Part shown: positions 1 through 8,935 of the stretch, piece by piece | How positions within the stretch are numbered: the stretch's first letter is position 1 | Layout of the letters: each line of letters opens with the position of its first letter | Assembly: GCA_020345765.1 (NCBI GenBank) | Contig: CP070770.1 | Coordinates: 3,362,347 to 3,401,481 of the forward strand | DNA: 39,135 nt | Direction: 5' to 3' | Source of the DNA: Deltaproteobacteria bacterium | GTDB taxonomy: Bacteria; Desulfobacterota; G020345765 | The notes under the pieces: model-generated | Database searches by the model: none | What the model was told of the DNA's origin: nothing | Seen by the model: only the letters and a program-made list of their open reading frames with translations | Position numbers and translations under genes: made by a program

Positions 1-450
1 ATGCTGGATATGTACCGAAGGACTAAAACCGAGGGTTTCGGTCCTGAGGTAAAGAGAAGGATCATGCTGGGAACTTATGCCCTATCAGCAGGGTATTATG
101 ATGCCTATTATCTGAAGGCGCAGAAAGTAAGGACACTGATCAGGAGGGATTTCGAGGAGGTCTTTCATGAGTGTGATGTTGTGATCACGCCAACTGCTCC
201 GACCCCGGCCTTTAAGCTGGGGGAGAAGACCGAGGATCCTCTCCAGATGTATCTATCTGATATTTTTACCATTTCCTGTAATCTGGCAGGGATACCGGGG
301 CTCTCTCTTCCCTGCGGGTTCAATAAGGAAGGGTTGCCTATCGGACTCCAGATCCTGGGGGGGTTTCTCAAGGAAGAAACGATCATACGGGTGGCTTATA
401 CCTATGAGCAAAGTACTGATTGGCACAAGAAAAGACCGGAAGTGATCTAA
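1..450 (+). CDS. gatA: Glu-tRNA(Gln)/Asp-tRNA(Asn) amidotransferase subunit A, C-terminal part (5' end outside window)
   Basis: This is the last 149 codons of GatA, the amidase subunit of the GatCAB complex. GatA releases ammonia from glutamine so that mischarged Glu-tRNA(Gln) or Asp-tRNA(Asn) can be amidated in the cytoplasm. The visible part carries the C-terminal hallmarks of the amidase-signature family: a [12 protein letters not shown] stretch near residue 60, then [12 protein letters not shown] and [11 protein letters not shown]. GatA is usually about 480 residues, so roughly the first two thirds, including the Ser-cisSer-Lys triad, lie upstream. The ATG at base 1 is almost certainly an internal Met codon, not the start. 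gatB follows after a 128-bp gap holding a strong inverted repeat. The identification is firm; only the start is missing. Confidence 0.95.
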   Translation: MLDMYRRTKTEGFGPEVKRRIMLGTYALSAGYYDAYYLKAQKVRTLIRRDFEEVFHECDVVITPTAPTPAFKLGEKTEDPLQMYLSDIFTISCNLAGIPGLSLPCGFNKEGLPIGLQILGGFLKEETIIRVAYTYEQSTDWHKKRPEVI

Positions 451-505
451 CCCCTTGTAATTTAAAATGAAAAATGCAAAGCGCAAAGTGAAGAATTAAG
501 TGCAT

Positions 506-548
506 AGTACATAGTTCAAAGTTCATAATGCACTTTGAACTATGTACT
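506..548. repeat. Perfect 17-bp inverted repeat with 9-nt loop between gatA and gatB
   Basis: AGTACATAGTTCAAAGT (506-522) is the exact reverse complement of ACTTTGAACTATGTACT (532-548), separated by 9 nt. In RNA it would form a 17-bp AU-rich hairpin. No T-run follows, so it does not look like a normal intrinsic terminator. The sequence before it (about 465-505) is made of related short words such as aaaatg, gcaaag and caaagtg, which gives the gap a degenerate simple-repeat character. It lies inside what should be a gatA-gatB transcript and ends 30 nt before the gatB start. Confidence 0.9.
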
Positions 549-578
549 GTTTACCATGAACTATAATGAGGACCAGGG

Positions 579-2015
579 ATGCAACTTGAGGCGGTTATCG
601 GGCTTGAGGTTCATGCCCAACTTTTGACCGATTCTAAGATATTTTGCGGATGCTCTACCCGGTTCGGGGCCGAGCCCAACCATAATACCTGCCCGGTATG
701 TTTGGGGATGCCCGGGGTTCTACCGGTATTGAATAAGAAGGTCGTGGATTATGCCCTAAGAACGGCCTTAGCTACGAATTGTCAGATCGCCCCTTATAGT
801 ATCTTTGCCCGTAAGAACTATTTCTACCCGGACCTACCGAAAGGTTATCAGATCTCACAGTACGAAAAGCCGTTAGCGGAGAAAGGCTGGGTTGATATTG
901 AGGTAGAAGAGGGGGAAAGAAGGATCGGGATCACCCGGATTCATCTGGAAGAGGATGCCGGTAAGCTTATCCATGAAGAAGGAGCAAGGGGTGCTTTTAG
1001 TTATGTTGATTTCAATCGAACCGGGGTTCCCCTGATAGAGATTGTCAGCGAGCCGGATATCCGAAGCCCTGAGGAAGCCAGCGAGTATTTGAGGAGCCTG
1101 CGGGATATTCTCCGCTATCTTGAGGTATGTGACGGGAATATGGAGGAGGGCAGTTTTCGCTGTGATGCCAATGTCTCTATTCGTCAGAGGGGAGAAAAGG
1201 GGATGGGGGTGAAGGCTGAGGTTAAGAATATGAATTCTTTTCGGTTTGTCCAGAGGGCGCTCGAGTATGAGATTTCCCGCCAGAAGGGGGTTCTGGAAGA
1301 AGGAGGTAAAATAATTCAGGAGACCCGGCTCTGGGAGGAAAGCCGCGGGGTCACTATTTCGATGCGGGGTAAAGAAGAGGCACATGACTATCGATATTTT
1401 CCTGAGCCGGACCTGATTCCCCTGAAGATTGACCCTTCCTGGATCGAACGAATAAAGGAAACCTTGCCGGAGCTACCCGGGGAGAGAAAAGAACGGTTTA
1501 TCCGCGAGTATCAACTTCCCCCTGATGATGCCGGTTTGCTTACCGGCAACAAGGCCCTGGCGGATTACTACGAAAAGTGTGTTAAGCTTTATAACAAGAC
1601 GAAAATAGTGAGTAACTGGATTATGGGAGAGGTTTCAGCTAAGTTAAAAAGTAAAGAACTCGAGATTGAACAATGCCCGGTAACGCCTGAGATGCTGACC
1701 GGTATGCTGAAGTTAGTCGATAAAGGAACGATCAGTGGTAAAATAGCCAAGGATGTCTTCAATCAGATCTGGGAAAGTGGCAAGAGCGCGGAGGAAATCG
1801 TTGAGGAGAAAGGTTTGGTCCAGGTCTCCGATGCGGCAGAGATTGAGCAGATAGTAGATAAAGTCCTGGCCGATAACCCGGCCGAGATCGAGCAGTATCG
1901 GGCGGGTAAGGATAAGCTCCTTGGATTCTTTGTCGGTCAAGTAATGAAGGCCTCTGAGGGTAAGGCCAATCCCCGAATAGTTAATGAGATTGTCAGGAAA
2001 AAGCTCGGAAGGTAA
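579..2015 (+). CDS. gatB: Glu-tRNA(Gln)/Asp-tRNA(Asn) amidotransferase subunit B
   Basis: GatB is the kinase/transamidase subunit of GatCAB: it phosphorylates the Glu or Asp on the mischarged tRNA and receives ammonia from GatA. The 478 residues match the usual length. The N-terminus [13 protein letters not shown], the zinc-site cysteines in FCGCSTRF and [11 protein letters not shown], and the catalytic-domain motif [16 protein letters not shown] are all present. The C-terminal ~150 residues form the YqeY-like tRNA-binding domain and end in NEIVRKKLG. The ATG at 579 is preceded by a purine-rich AGGACCAGGG. gatC is not in the window. The stop codon TAA abuts the ATG of the next gene with no gap, which suggests co-transcription. 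Confidence 0.97.
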   Translation: MQLEAVIGLEVHAQLLTDSKIFCGCSTRFGAEPNHNTCPVCLGMPGVLPVLNKKVVDYALRTALATNCQIAPYSIFARKNYFYPDLPKGYQISQYEKPLAEKGWVDIEVEEGERRIGITRIHLEEDAGKLIHEEGARGAFSYVDFNRTGVPLIEIVSEPDIRSPEEASEYLRSLRDILRYLEVCDGNMEEGSFRCDANVSIRQRGEKGMGVKAEVKNMNSFRFVQRALEYEISRQKGVLEEGGKIIQETRLWEESRGVTISMRGKEEAHDYRYFPEPDLIPLKIDPSWIERIKETLPELPGERKERFIREYQLPPDDAGLLTGNKALADYYEKCVKLYNKTKIVSNWIMGEVSAKLKSKELEIEQCPVTPEMLTGMLKLVDKGTISGKIAKDVFNQIWESGKSAEEIVEEKGLVQVSDAAEIEQIVDKVLADNPAEIEQYRAGKDKLLGFFVGQVMKASEGKANPRIVNEIVRKKLGR

Positions 2016-4424
2016 ATGTCGGGTGTGATGCGTAAATTCTTAATTGCTTTAATTATATTTTTATCCTTGATTTTTCTTGTTGCTCTTTTCCTACCCAGGG
2101 TAATAAACCTTGATCAATACAAACCTGCCCTAATTTCGATGGTAGAAAAAAGGATCAACGGCAAGGTAAACATGAGTCATATCGAGCTGACAATTTTGGA
2201 TGGATTGGGGGCAAGGTTGCACGAATTCGAGATTTTAAATACCGATCGATTCAATAACTCACCCTTCCTGCGGGCTAAGCGATTGGAGATGAAGGTAGGG
2301 GTCCTTCCTCTGTTAGCCGGCAAAATTAACGCTAAACTGATTATTGAAGCCCCTCAGATCCTTCTGGAGAAGGATAGGGAGGGGGTCTTCAGCTTTAAAG
2401 AGCTGATTAAGGGGCCGGAGTCTACGGTGTCCCCGAAAGAATCACTGCCGCCGAGCGAAATCCTTCCTGCGACGAACAGGTTCTCAATTACTGCTCTGAA
2501 CGTCAAAAATGGCAGGGTTGCCTATATTGATCATACCCCACATACCACCGAGCCAAAGGCTTTAATCCTGGACGATTTTCACCTGAAATTAGATAACCTC
2601 TCGCTTGCCAAACCGGTAAGATTCGAGCTTGCCCTCGGAAAGGAAGAATCTGCCTCAGACGGAGTTAGACTCGAGGGTAAGGCCCGGGTTGATACGGAGA
2701 ATCGGCGGATAGATTTACAGGATACATTTCTTAATACCGGGTCGCTTATCCTGGAGTTAGGCGGTAAGGTCGATGATTACAGGGTGCACCCCATCTTTGA
2801 TCTGGGTTTTTCCAGCAATCAATTTGATCCGGCACAGGTGCTCAGCTTATATTCCCCCGTTGCCAATAAGGTTCCTCCGGGGCTGAGCTTTTCCGGCTTA
2901 AGCTCCTTAAAGGGTAGTATCTACGGGGGACTCGGCAACTTGCTGATAAAAAGTAGGATAGAATGCAGCGAAAATACCATTAATTACGGAAAAATCTTTA
3001 AAAAAGCGAAGGGGGTACCTGCCAATTTTGCTCTTTCCCTGATGATGAGTAAGGGCTCAATAATCGTAAATGAAATGGAACTAAACCTTGTTACCCTCAG
3101 GCTTAAGGGAACAGGGAGTGTGAATAACCTGCGGGATCCAAAGATCGATTTGAGGGCAGCTACTAACGGAATTGAGCTTAAGGGTTGGGAGGGAATGTTT
3201 CCTTTTCTGAAATTATCGAAGCTAACGGGATCGGTGAAGCTCGATATTGCGGCGGAGATAGGGATTAAAGAGGAAGAAAAGCTCAGCTGTAAGGGGAATA
3301 TTTTCCTGAATGAGATTGGTGCCTCAGTTCCCTGGCTGGCTCAGGATATTGAGGGGCTCAATGGTGAGCTGGGTTTTTCCTCAGATTCAGTGTTCTCTCA
3401 GGCTCTGTCATTAAAGCTGGGTAACTCGGATATAAATCTGGACTTTGAGGTGAATGATTTTGAAAACCCAGTGGTTTCCTTCGATTTAAGCTCAGGTCGG
3501 TTAGATCTGGACGAGCTTCTACCGAAATCTTTGGGGAAGGAGATTGGGGGAGAGAGGGAAGCACCCCCCGAGACCAAAAGTAGTAAAGGTATGGATCTAC
3601 TGGATAGGGCTGAGGTCCGAGGCAAAATGAGGGTTGGGCAGGGCAAATTCAGGAATTTATCCTTTGAGAACCTCTTCCTTACCCTCATGAAAAGTAAGAA
3701 GTTAGTTAACCTGTCAAATCTATCATTTGACCTTTATGAGGGAACATACCAGGGAACGGGAAAATTGGATATGGGAGAGCAGGAGCCGACATATATCTTC
3801 CAGTCTCAGATGCATGAGGTTAAGATCCATGAGATGCTTTCCCTATTCCCATCCCTGGAGGGTCTCATAAGTGGTTTCCTCTCCGCTGAGTTATCTCTCT
3901 CAGGCAAGGGAGTGAATTTTGAGAGTTTTAGCAAGAGTCTTTCGGGAACAGGGAAGATCAGTTTAAGCGGGGGAATGATTTCCAATATCTCTTTAGAAAA
4001 AAGCCTTTCTAACCTATCCAGACTGAAGGGATGGAAGAATGAATCTGATGGCACCCACTTCGATACCCTGGAAAGTCAGGTTGCTATTAGTGAGGGTAGG
4101 GTTAATGCCAGCGATCTAAAATTAAACACCAGTGATATGAGCGTAATAGCCAATGGCTACTTTGATCGCAACCGCCGGTTAAACTATCAGGCTCAGGCAG
4201 TTCTCTCCCGGCAACTCTCACAGAGACTGGAGGGAGGTAATGGGGGTGAGTTTTTCAAGGACGAAAGTGATAGGATAATCATTCCATTCCGTCTTGAGGG
4301 AACTGTTGATGATCCCGGATTCAGTCTGAACCGGGAGGATCTGGAGAAGGGAAAGAAGGAACGGGCTCTCAGGAAGACGGAAGAAGAATTAAATCGGGCC
4401 ATAAATAAAGACCTGAATCAGTAG
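2016..4424 (+). CDS. AsmA-family envelope protein
   Basis: An 802-residue protein with one N-terminal membrane helix (about residues 6-28, FLIALIIFLSLIFLVALFLP) followed by a typical AsmA start: INLDQYKPALISMVEKRINGKV, then HIELTILDGLGARLHEFEI. The rest is a long periplasmic, beta-rich region with the repeated VNNLRDP / LKLNTSDMSVIANGYFD style seen in AsmA and TamB-like bridge proteins. Proteins of this group act between the inner and outer membranes, in lipid transport or outer-membrane assembly; the exact role here is inferred only from the family. The C-terminal 30 residues are highly charged. The ATG directly follows the gatB stop; an ATG at 2028 is an alternative start that keeps the helix. 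It ends in TAG. Confidence 0.85.
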   Translation: MSGVMRKFLIALIIFLSLIFLVALFLPRVINLDQYKPALISMVEKRINGKVNMSHIELTILDGLGARLHEFEILNTDRFNNSPFLRAKRLEMKVGVLPLLAGKINAKLIIEAPQILLEKDREGVFSFKELIKGPESTVSPKESLPPSEILPATNRFSITALNVKNGRVAYIDHTPHTTEPKALILDDFHLKLDNLSLAKPVRFELALGKEESASDGVRLEGKARVDTENRRIDLQDTFLNTGSLILELGGKVDDYRVHPIFDLGFSSNQFDPAQVLSLYSPVANKVPPGLSFSGLSSLKGSIYGGLGNLLIKSRIECSENTINYGKIFKKAKGVPANFALSLMMSKGSIIVNEMELNLVTLRLKGTGSVNNLRDPKIDLRAATNGIELKGWEGMFPFLKLSKLTGSVKLDIAAEIGIKEEEKLSCKGNIFLNEIGASVPWLAQDIEGLNGELGFSSDSVFSQALSLKLGNSDINLDFEVNDFENPVVSFDLSSGRLDLDELLPKSLGKEIGGEREAPPETKSSKGMDLLDRAEVRGKMRVGQGKFRNLSFENLFLTLMKSKKLVNLSNLSFDLYEGTYQGTGKLDMGEQEPTYIFQSQMHEVKIHEMLSLFPSLEGLISGFLSAELSLSGKGVNFESFSKSLSGTGKISLSGGMISNISLEKSLSNLSRLKGWKNESDGTHFDTLESQVAISEGRVNASDLKLNTSDMSVIANGYFDRNRRLNYQAQAVLSRQLSQRLEGGNGGEFFKDESDRIIIPFRLEGTVDDPGFSLNREDLEKGKKERALRKTEEELNRAINKDLNQ

Positions 4425-4439
4425 CAGAGGGAGAGGAAA

Positions 4440-5480
4440 TTGTCGTTTAAGACGATTGAATGGATTGATGATCGGGTAATAATGATCGACCAGAGAAAGC
4501 TTCCTTTGGAGGAGAGTTATGTCGAATGTAACGACCACATCTCGGTAGCCGAAGCAATACGGACGATGGTAATCCGGGGGGCTCCGGCAATTGGAGTGGC
4601 AGCGGCAATGGGCATCGCCCTGGGGGGACAACAGATAAAGAGCAAAGATTTCCCCGGGTTTTTTAAAGAACTAGAAGAAATATGCGAGGTTATGAGGCAG
4701 ACCCGACCGACCGCGGTGAATCTGTTTTGGGCGATTGAGAGGATGAAAAAGCTCTGCAGGAATAACCGAAAAGCTAAAATTGGTAAAATAAAGGAGCTGC
4801 TGAAGGAGGAGGCACTCAAGATATTAGAGGAGGATGAACAGATCAATCGCCAGATCGGAATTAAAGGCCGGGAGCTGATTGAGGACGGTGATACAATCTT
4901 GACTCACTGTAATGCCGGTGCTCTAGCTACCGCAGGCTACGGAACCGCTCTGGGAGTTATCCGGGCTGCTTACGAACAGGGTAAGAGGATTGAGGTTTAT
5001 GCCGATGAAACCAGACCCGTGCTCCAGGGGGCGAGGCTCACTACCTGGGAATTGAATAAGATCGGGATACCGGTAATCCTGATAACGGATAGTATGGCTG
5101 CCTACTTCATGAAGAAAGGGAAGATCAAGCTGGTAATCGTCGGAGCAGATCGGATCACCAGAAATGGCGATGTGGCTAACAAGATTGGGACTTACGGGGT
5201 AGCAGTATTAGCCCGGCATCATAAAATTCCCTTCTATGTGGCAGCCCCCGTCTCTACTTTTGACTTCTCCATGACCTCGGGTGAGAAGATTCCTATCGAA
5301 GAGAGAGAGGGGAGGGAGGTCATCCAGATTTTCGACCAGCAGATAGCTCCCGATGGGGTAAGGGTAATGAACCCTGCTTTCGATGTCACCTCGAACCGGT
5401 ATATAACGGCAATTATTACCGAGAAGGGAATTGCCCGGCCACCATACGGTAAGAGCTTACGGAAGTTACTGAAAGATTGA
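4440..5480 (+). CDS. mtnA: S-methyl-5-thioribose-1-phosphate isomerase
   Basis: MtnA converts methylthioribose-1-phosphate to methylthioribulose-1-phosphate in salvage of methylthioadenosine. The 346 residues match the family. Visible motifs are [10 protein letters not shown] and IDQRKLP at the N-terminus, [27 protein letters not shown], the catalytic Cys in [35 protein letters not shown], and the catalytic Asp in [20 protein letters not shown]. The start is TTG at 4440, chosen because it gives the conserved family N-terminus and has GAGAGGAAA immediately upstream. The gene lies 15 bp after the AsmA gene. No other methionine-salvage gene (mtnK, mtnB, mtnP) is visible, so the rest of the pathway must lie elsewhere or differ. 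eIF2B-like relatives are excluded by the two catalytic motifs. Confidence 0.95.
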   Translation: MSFKTIEWIDDRVIMIDQRKLPLEESYVECNDHISVAEAIRTMVIRGAPAIGVAAAMGIALGGQQIKSKDFPGFFKELEEICEVMRQTRPTAVNLFWAIERMKKLCRNNRKAKIGKIKELLKEEALKILEEDEQINRQIGIKGRELIEDGDTILTHCNAGALATAGYGTALGVIRAAYEQGKRIEVYADETRPVLQGARLTTWELNKIGIPVILITDSMAAYFMKKGKIKLVIVGADRITRNGDVANKIGTYGVAVLARHHKIPFYVAAPVSTFDFSMTSGEKIPIEEREGREVIQIFDQQIAPDGVRVMNPAFDVTSNRYITAIITEKGIARPPYGKSLRKLLKD

Positions 5481-5489
5481 CTAAAAGAC

Positions 5490-5519
5490 TTGAAAAAGAT
5501 GGTAGTGATTTGATACAAT
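5490..5519 (+). promoter_or_regulatory. Candidate sigma70-type promoter for the DUF4388-DnaJ-TPR gene
   Basis: TTGAAA (5490-5495) and TACAAT (5514-5519) are separated by 18 nt. Both boxes are close to consensus, and they sit 35 nt upstream of the ATG at 5554. Pattern match by eye only. Confidence 0.45.
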
Positions 5520-5553
5520 TATATCCGTCGAAGGTTTTAAGGATAAAGTAGAA

Positions 5554-7188
5554 ATGGAAACACAGAAGGAGGTTCCCCTCAGCGGAGATCTCAAGGAAAT
5601 TCCCTTTCCGGAGATAATGCACTCCCTTTATATCCGAAAGCGGACCGGAGTTTTGAGGCTGGAAAACGACCGGATCAACAAAGAGATCTTTTTTCGGGAT
5701 GGATACCCGGTATTCGTAAGATCCAATATTCTTAATGAGACCCTCGGAAGGCTGCTGCTAAAACAGGGGAAGATCAGCCAGGAGGTCTATGAAACGACTT
5801 TGAAGAAGATGGCAATCGGCAAGAAAAAGCAGGGGTCAATTCTTTTGGAGATGGGACATCTTACCCCTCAAGAGCTCTATGATGCGATTCAATTCCAGGT
5901 AAAATACAGGATCTTCGACTGTTTCGGCTGGGATCAGGGGAAATATAACTTTACGGAACGAAACGACTTTTTTGAAGAGATTACTATCTACGAGTTCAAT
6001 CCGGCCTGGATCATCAATCAGGGGATCCAGCAGAAGTTCAACCAGAAACGCCTTCAGGAAATAATGAAGAGTCAATTAAATAAATATCTGGTAAAAAGTC
6101 CGGATCCTCCTTATCGTCTTCAGGATATGGGTATAGGGCCGGCGGAGCTACAGTTAGTATCTCTGGTCAATGGGAGTAGGACATTGAGGGATGTCGTTGC
6201 CGCAAGCAAAATGGAACACTCCCGGAAAGTTCAGATTCTTTATGCTCTGCTTACTACCGAGATGATCATTTCCCGTTCTCAAGCCGAAACTGTAGAGAGG
6301 GTAGAGACGCCCCCGGCTCCCAGTCAAGTGGAGAAACCCCCAGCTCCCAGGCAAGTAGAGAAACCTCAGGTTCCCAGGCAAGTAGAAAAACCCCCGGTTA
6401 CAAAGAAGGAGGAGCAGGTAGCGAAGAAGAAGCCTCCCAAGAAAGAGTTAACCGAGGAGAAGAAAAAGCTTCAAGATGAGTTAGTCAGGCGTTACCTTAA
6501 GATAAAGGAGATGAACTATTTTGAGATCTTGGGGGTTAAACAGGAGGCCAGTAAGGATGAGATAAGGAAGGTATATTTCAGATTAGCCAAAAAGTATCAT
6601 CCGGATAAATATTTCGACGCTGCCGATAGCGAGATCAGGAAAACCACGGAAGAGATCTTCCGAATAATCTCCCGGGCATACGATGTTCTCAGTCACGATG
6701 AAGAACGGGCAAAATACGAGAAATTCCTCCGCACCGGCAAAACCGAGGAGGAGACATCCCGGGAAGTTGATAAGATCGTGAATGCAGAGATCCAGTTTCA
6801 AAAGGGGGAGGTTCTTCTTAGAAAGAAGGACTATGATGGTGCCCTGGGGGCGTTTAAGCAGGCGATCGATTTAAATCCAAAGGAAGGGGAGTATTATGTC
6901 TATTTAGGGTGGACGATGTTCAAAAAGACTCCCCCCGGGCAAAAATTGGGGGTAAATGAAGCGGAAGAGTATATCATGAAGGGATTATCCATGAATCCCC
7001 GGATACATGATGCCTATATCTTCTTGGGGAATATCTTCAAGCTGGATGGGAGAGAGACAGAGGCGGAGAATCAGTTTAAGAAGGCTCTGGAGTATAACCC
7101 TAACAGTACCGAGGCACTGCGCGAGCTGCGCTTAATTAATATGCGAAGGGAGAAAAGTAAGGGAGTTTTTAAAAAAATATTCAAATAG
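5554..7188 (+). CDS. DUF4388 (PATAN-like) - DnaJ domain - TPR fusion protein
   Basis: A 544-residue, apparently cytoplasmic multidomain protein. Residues ~5-110 match the DUF4388/PATAN type (LSGDLKEIPFPEIMHSLYIR, GVLRLENDRINKEIFFRDG), found in bacterial signalling proteins. Residues ~110-245 are a helical, probably winged-helix-like stretch. A Pro/Val/Lys-rich linker (~245-300) contains three 9-residue repeats. Residues ~318-388 form a J domain with an intact HPD motif in KKYHPDKYF, so contact with a DnaK-type Hsp70 is possible. Residues ~410-538 contain TPR repeats (FQKGEVLLRKKDYDGALGAF, AYIFLGNIFKLDGRETEAE). No signal peptide or membrane helix is present. The role is inferred: an adaptor linking signalling, chaperone and protein-protein contacts. 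No kinase or phosphotransfer domain is seen. Confidence 0.88.
   Translation: METQKEVPLSGDLKEIPFPEIMHSLYIRKRTGVLRLENDRINKEIFFRDGYPVFVRSNILNETLGRLLLKQGKISQEVYETTLKKMAIGKKKQGSILLEMGHLTPQELYDAIQFQVKYRIFDCFGWDQGKYNFTERNDFFEEITIYEFNPAWIINQGIQQKFNQKRLQEIMKSQLNKYLVKSPDPPYRLQDMGIGPAELQLVSLVNGSRTLRDVVAASKMEHSRKVQILYALLTTEMIISRSQAETVERVETPPAPSQVEKPPAPRQVEKPQVPRQVEKPPVTKKEEQVAKKKPPKKELTEEKKKLQDELVRRYLKIKEMNYFEILGVKQEASKDEIRKVYFRLAKKYHPDKYFDAADSEIRKTTEEIFRIISRAYDVLSHDEERAKYEKFLRTGKTEEETSREVDKIVNAEIQFQKGEVLLRKKDYDGALGAFKQAIDLNPKEGEYYVYLGWTMFKKTPPGQKLGVNEAEEYIMKGLSMNPRIHDAYIFLGNIFKLDGRETEAENQFKKALEYNPNSTEALRELRLINMRREKSKGVFKKIFK
6310..6390 (+). repeat. Three 27-bp in-frame tandem repeats (PPAPxQVEK linker)
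   Basis: Three consecutive 27-bp units (6310-6336, 6337-6363, 6364-6390) encode PPAPSQVEK, PPAPRQVEK and PQVPRQVEK in the linker before the J domain. A partial fourth copy (PPV) follows. The high nucleotide identity suggests recent slippage expansion; copy number could vary between strains. Confidence 0.85.
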
Positions 7189-7269
7189 CAGGGAATGTCA
7201 AGGATTATCAGAAATAGCTAGAGTGTTTTTTTAAGAAATTTTAAGGTAAAATGATTTTGAGGTGAGGAA

Positions 7270-8187
7270 ATGATTGAGAAAACGAAGAAAATCTGGTTTG
7301 ACGGGAAGCTCGTGGATTGGGATAAAGCCAATGTGCATATCTTGACCCATACCCTTCACTACGGTTTGGGGGTTTTTGAGGGGATTCGATGTTACCGCTG
7401 CTCCGATGGTTCTTCCGCGGTTTTTCGATTAAAGGAGCATGTCGATCGGCTTTATGAGTCAGCCAAGATTGTTCTGATAGACATACCCTTTAAAAATGAG
7501 GATGTTTTTCAGGCCATTCTGGAAACCCTGCGGGTAAATGGCCTGAAGGAGGGCTATATCCGTCCGATAGTCTTTGTTGGTGATGGTGACATGGGGGTCT
7601 ATGTTAAAGAGAACCCTATCCGGGTAGCGATTGCTACCTGGCCCTGGGGGGCCTACCTGGGAGAAGAGGGGCTCAAGAAGGGGATCCGAATAAAGATATC
7701 CTCGTTTACCCGCTATCAGGTTAATACCGGTATGACGAAGGCAAAAATATGTGGATTGTATGTCAATTCGATCCTGGCCAAAAAGGAGGTAATCAAGGCT
7801 GGTTATGATGAAGCCTTACTGCTGGATCCCGAGGGTTATATCTCCGAAGCCAGTGGTGAGAATATCTTTATCGCCAAAGGTGGCTGCCTGAAGACTACCC
7901 CCCTGACCTCAATCCTTCCCGGGGTCACCCGGAATACGATTATTAAGATCGCAGAGGATGAGGGAATAAAGCTGACGGAGCAGAGATTTACCCGGGATGA
8001 GCTTTACAGCGCTGATGAGGTTTTCCTTTGTGGCACGGCAGCCGAGATCACACCGGTCCGGGAGGTTGACGATCGGGTTATAGGTGAGGGCAAGCCCGGC
8101 CCGATTACTTCCAAGCTCCAGGAGATCTTTTTCAGAGTTGTCAAAGGGGAAGAAAAGAAATATAAAGATTGGCTGGCCTATCTTTAA
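7270..8187 (+). CDS. ilvE: Branched-chain amino acid aminotransferase
   Basis: A PLP-dependent class IV aminotransferase of 305 residues. It catalyses reversible transfer of the amino group between Val, Leu or Ile and 2-oxoglutarate. Features seen are the N-terminal [32 protein letters not shown], the arginine/lysine motif [15 protein letters not shown], the probable PLP-binding Lys159 in [40 protein letters not shown], and [18 protein letters not shown] near the end. The set fits IlvE better than D-amino-acid aminotransferase or 4-amino-4-deoxychorismate lyase. The ATG has GAGGTGAGG upstream. A candidate -10 (TAAAAT, 7247-7252) lies in a 19-bp stretch that recurs exactly at the start of the second aminotransferase gene (25129-25147). 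No other ilv genes are nearby. Confidence 0.95.
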   Translation: MIEKTKKIWFDGKLVDWDKANVHILTHTLHYGLGVFEGIRCYRCSDGSSAVFRLKEHVDRLYESAKIVLIDIPFKNEDVFQAILETLRVNGLKEGYIRPIVFVGDGDMGVYVKENPIRVAIATWPWGAYLGEEGLKKGIRIKISSFTRYQVNTGMTKAKICGLYVNSILAKKEVIKAGYDEALLLDPEGYISEASGENIFIAKGGCLKTTPLTSILPGVTRNTIIKIAEDEGIKLTEQRFTRDELYSADEVFLCGTAAEITPVREVDDRVIGEGKPGPITSKLQEIFFRVVKGEEKKYKDWLAYL

Positions 8188-8202
8188 AGGACTTTGATCC
8201 AA

Positions 8203-8231
8203 TTGCATTAAATTTAGAAAGATGTTAAAAT
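8203..8231 (+). promoter_or_regulatory. Candidate promoter just upstream of the response-regulator gene
   Basis: TTGCAT (8203-8208), a 17-nt spacer and TAAAAT (8226-8231). The -10 box ends only 9 nt before the ATG at 8241, so transcription from it would give a very short or leaderless message. A purine run (AGGAACAG) fills the space. The -35 is weak. Confidence 0.35.
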
Positions 8232-8240
8232 AGGAACAGT

Positions 8241-8627
8241 ATGGAGAAGACAAAGATCCTGATAGTTGATGATAGTGAGCTGATCTTAGCCAAGATCTCG
8301 GATGTTCTCGAAGCAGAAGGATATACAGTTTTTTCTACCTCCACGGCTGGAGATGCCTTTGGAGAAGTTATGCGTAAAAAACCAGATGTCCTGCTATTGG
8401 ACATCATGATGCCCGGGATTGACGGGATCGAGATCTGTTCAAAACTTAAGAAAAACTCTCTGACAAAGGATATTGCTATAGTTATTTACTCGGGTAAAAA
8501 AGATGTGGAGTTGATGGACCTCTGCTTTGCCGCCGGTGCCGATAATTATGTCTTAAAATCCTCGGATACCAGCCTTTTAACCAAGACAATAAAGGATATT
8601 GTAAAACAGAAATCGATCCTTTACTAA
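8241..8627 (+). CDS. Single-domain response regulator (CheY-like receiver)
   Basis: A 128-residue stand-alone receiver domain. The acidic pair is D10/D11 (LIVDDSE), the phospho-acceptor is D54 in LLLDIMMPGIDG, the switch Ser is S84 (VIYSGKK) and the conserved Lys is K106 (YVLKSSD). The usual Pro after that Lys is replaced by Ser. No output domain follows, so it should act by phosphorylation-dependent protein contact, as CheY or Spo0F do. No histidine kinase is visible in the window; its partner is unknown. The DUF4388 gene two positions upstream and the polarity genes at 28-36 kb are plausible functional relatives, but this is inference from context only. Confidence 0.93.
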   Translation: MEKTKILIVDDSELILAKISDVLEAEGYTVFSTSTAGDAFGEVMRKKPDVLLLDIMMPGIDGIEICSKLKKNSLTKDIAIVIYSGKKDVELMDLCFAAGADNYVLKSSDTSLLTKTIKDIVKQKSILY

Positions 8628-8935
8628 ATAGAGATGCTGTTTATAATTGCCGGGCGTAATCTAATAGTTGTTTGCCTGTGATAAATGAGCTTATTCTTGG
8701 TTGAACTACTGCACTCCTATCATCTGATCTCGGAATATCTGGCTCGATTGCACGTCCGGTTTATATAAAGCTTTTAATCGAGAATAAATAATCTTTTATA
8801 TCCGCGAAATAAAAAGGTGTTTAACTGTTATGGTTAATAGTTGGCAAAGGTAGCCATAATTACTTATTGATATTTTTAACACCAATTATAGTTGTTAGTA
8901 GAGTTCTTAATTCTTAATTAACCAAGAGGTGAGAG
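8628..8935. other. 308-bp AT-rich intergenic region before the giant S8 gene
   Basis: No gene or RNA gene is recognised here. The region is AT-rich and probably holds the promoter and 5' leader of the giant gene. A TATAGT -10-like box lies at 8887-8892 without a convincing -35, and GAGGTGAGAG directly precedes the ATG at 8936. A nested inverted repeat is visible at 8816-8883 and described separately. No match to the conserved core of c-di-GMP or other common riboswitches was seen by eye. Confidence 0.6.
8816..8883 (+). repeat. Nested imperfect inverted repeat in the leader of the giant gene
   Basis: An inner stem pairs TTATGGTTA (8828-8836) with TAGCCATAA (8851-8859), nine pairs with one G-U. 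An outer stem pairs GGTGTT (8816-8821) with AACACC (8878-8883). Together they enclose most of the segment 50 nt upstream of the ATG at 8936. It could be an RNA leader structure or a DNA-binding palindrome; the sequence does not decide. Confidence 0.45.

Noticed and set aside
7251-7265. Four-codon ORF (Met-Ile-Leu-Arg-stop) just before ilvE, suggesting a branched-chain leader peptide.
   Set aside because: It is far too short for an attenuator, has no terminator or antiterminator hairpin after it, and its ATG lies within a shared 19-bp stretch that explains it better.
8700-8883. Possible riboswitch upstream of the giant gene.
   Set aside because: No conserved core of c-di-GMP, cobalamin, SAM, TPP or other common classes was seen; only an imperfect hairpin remains.
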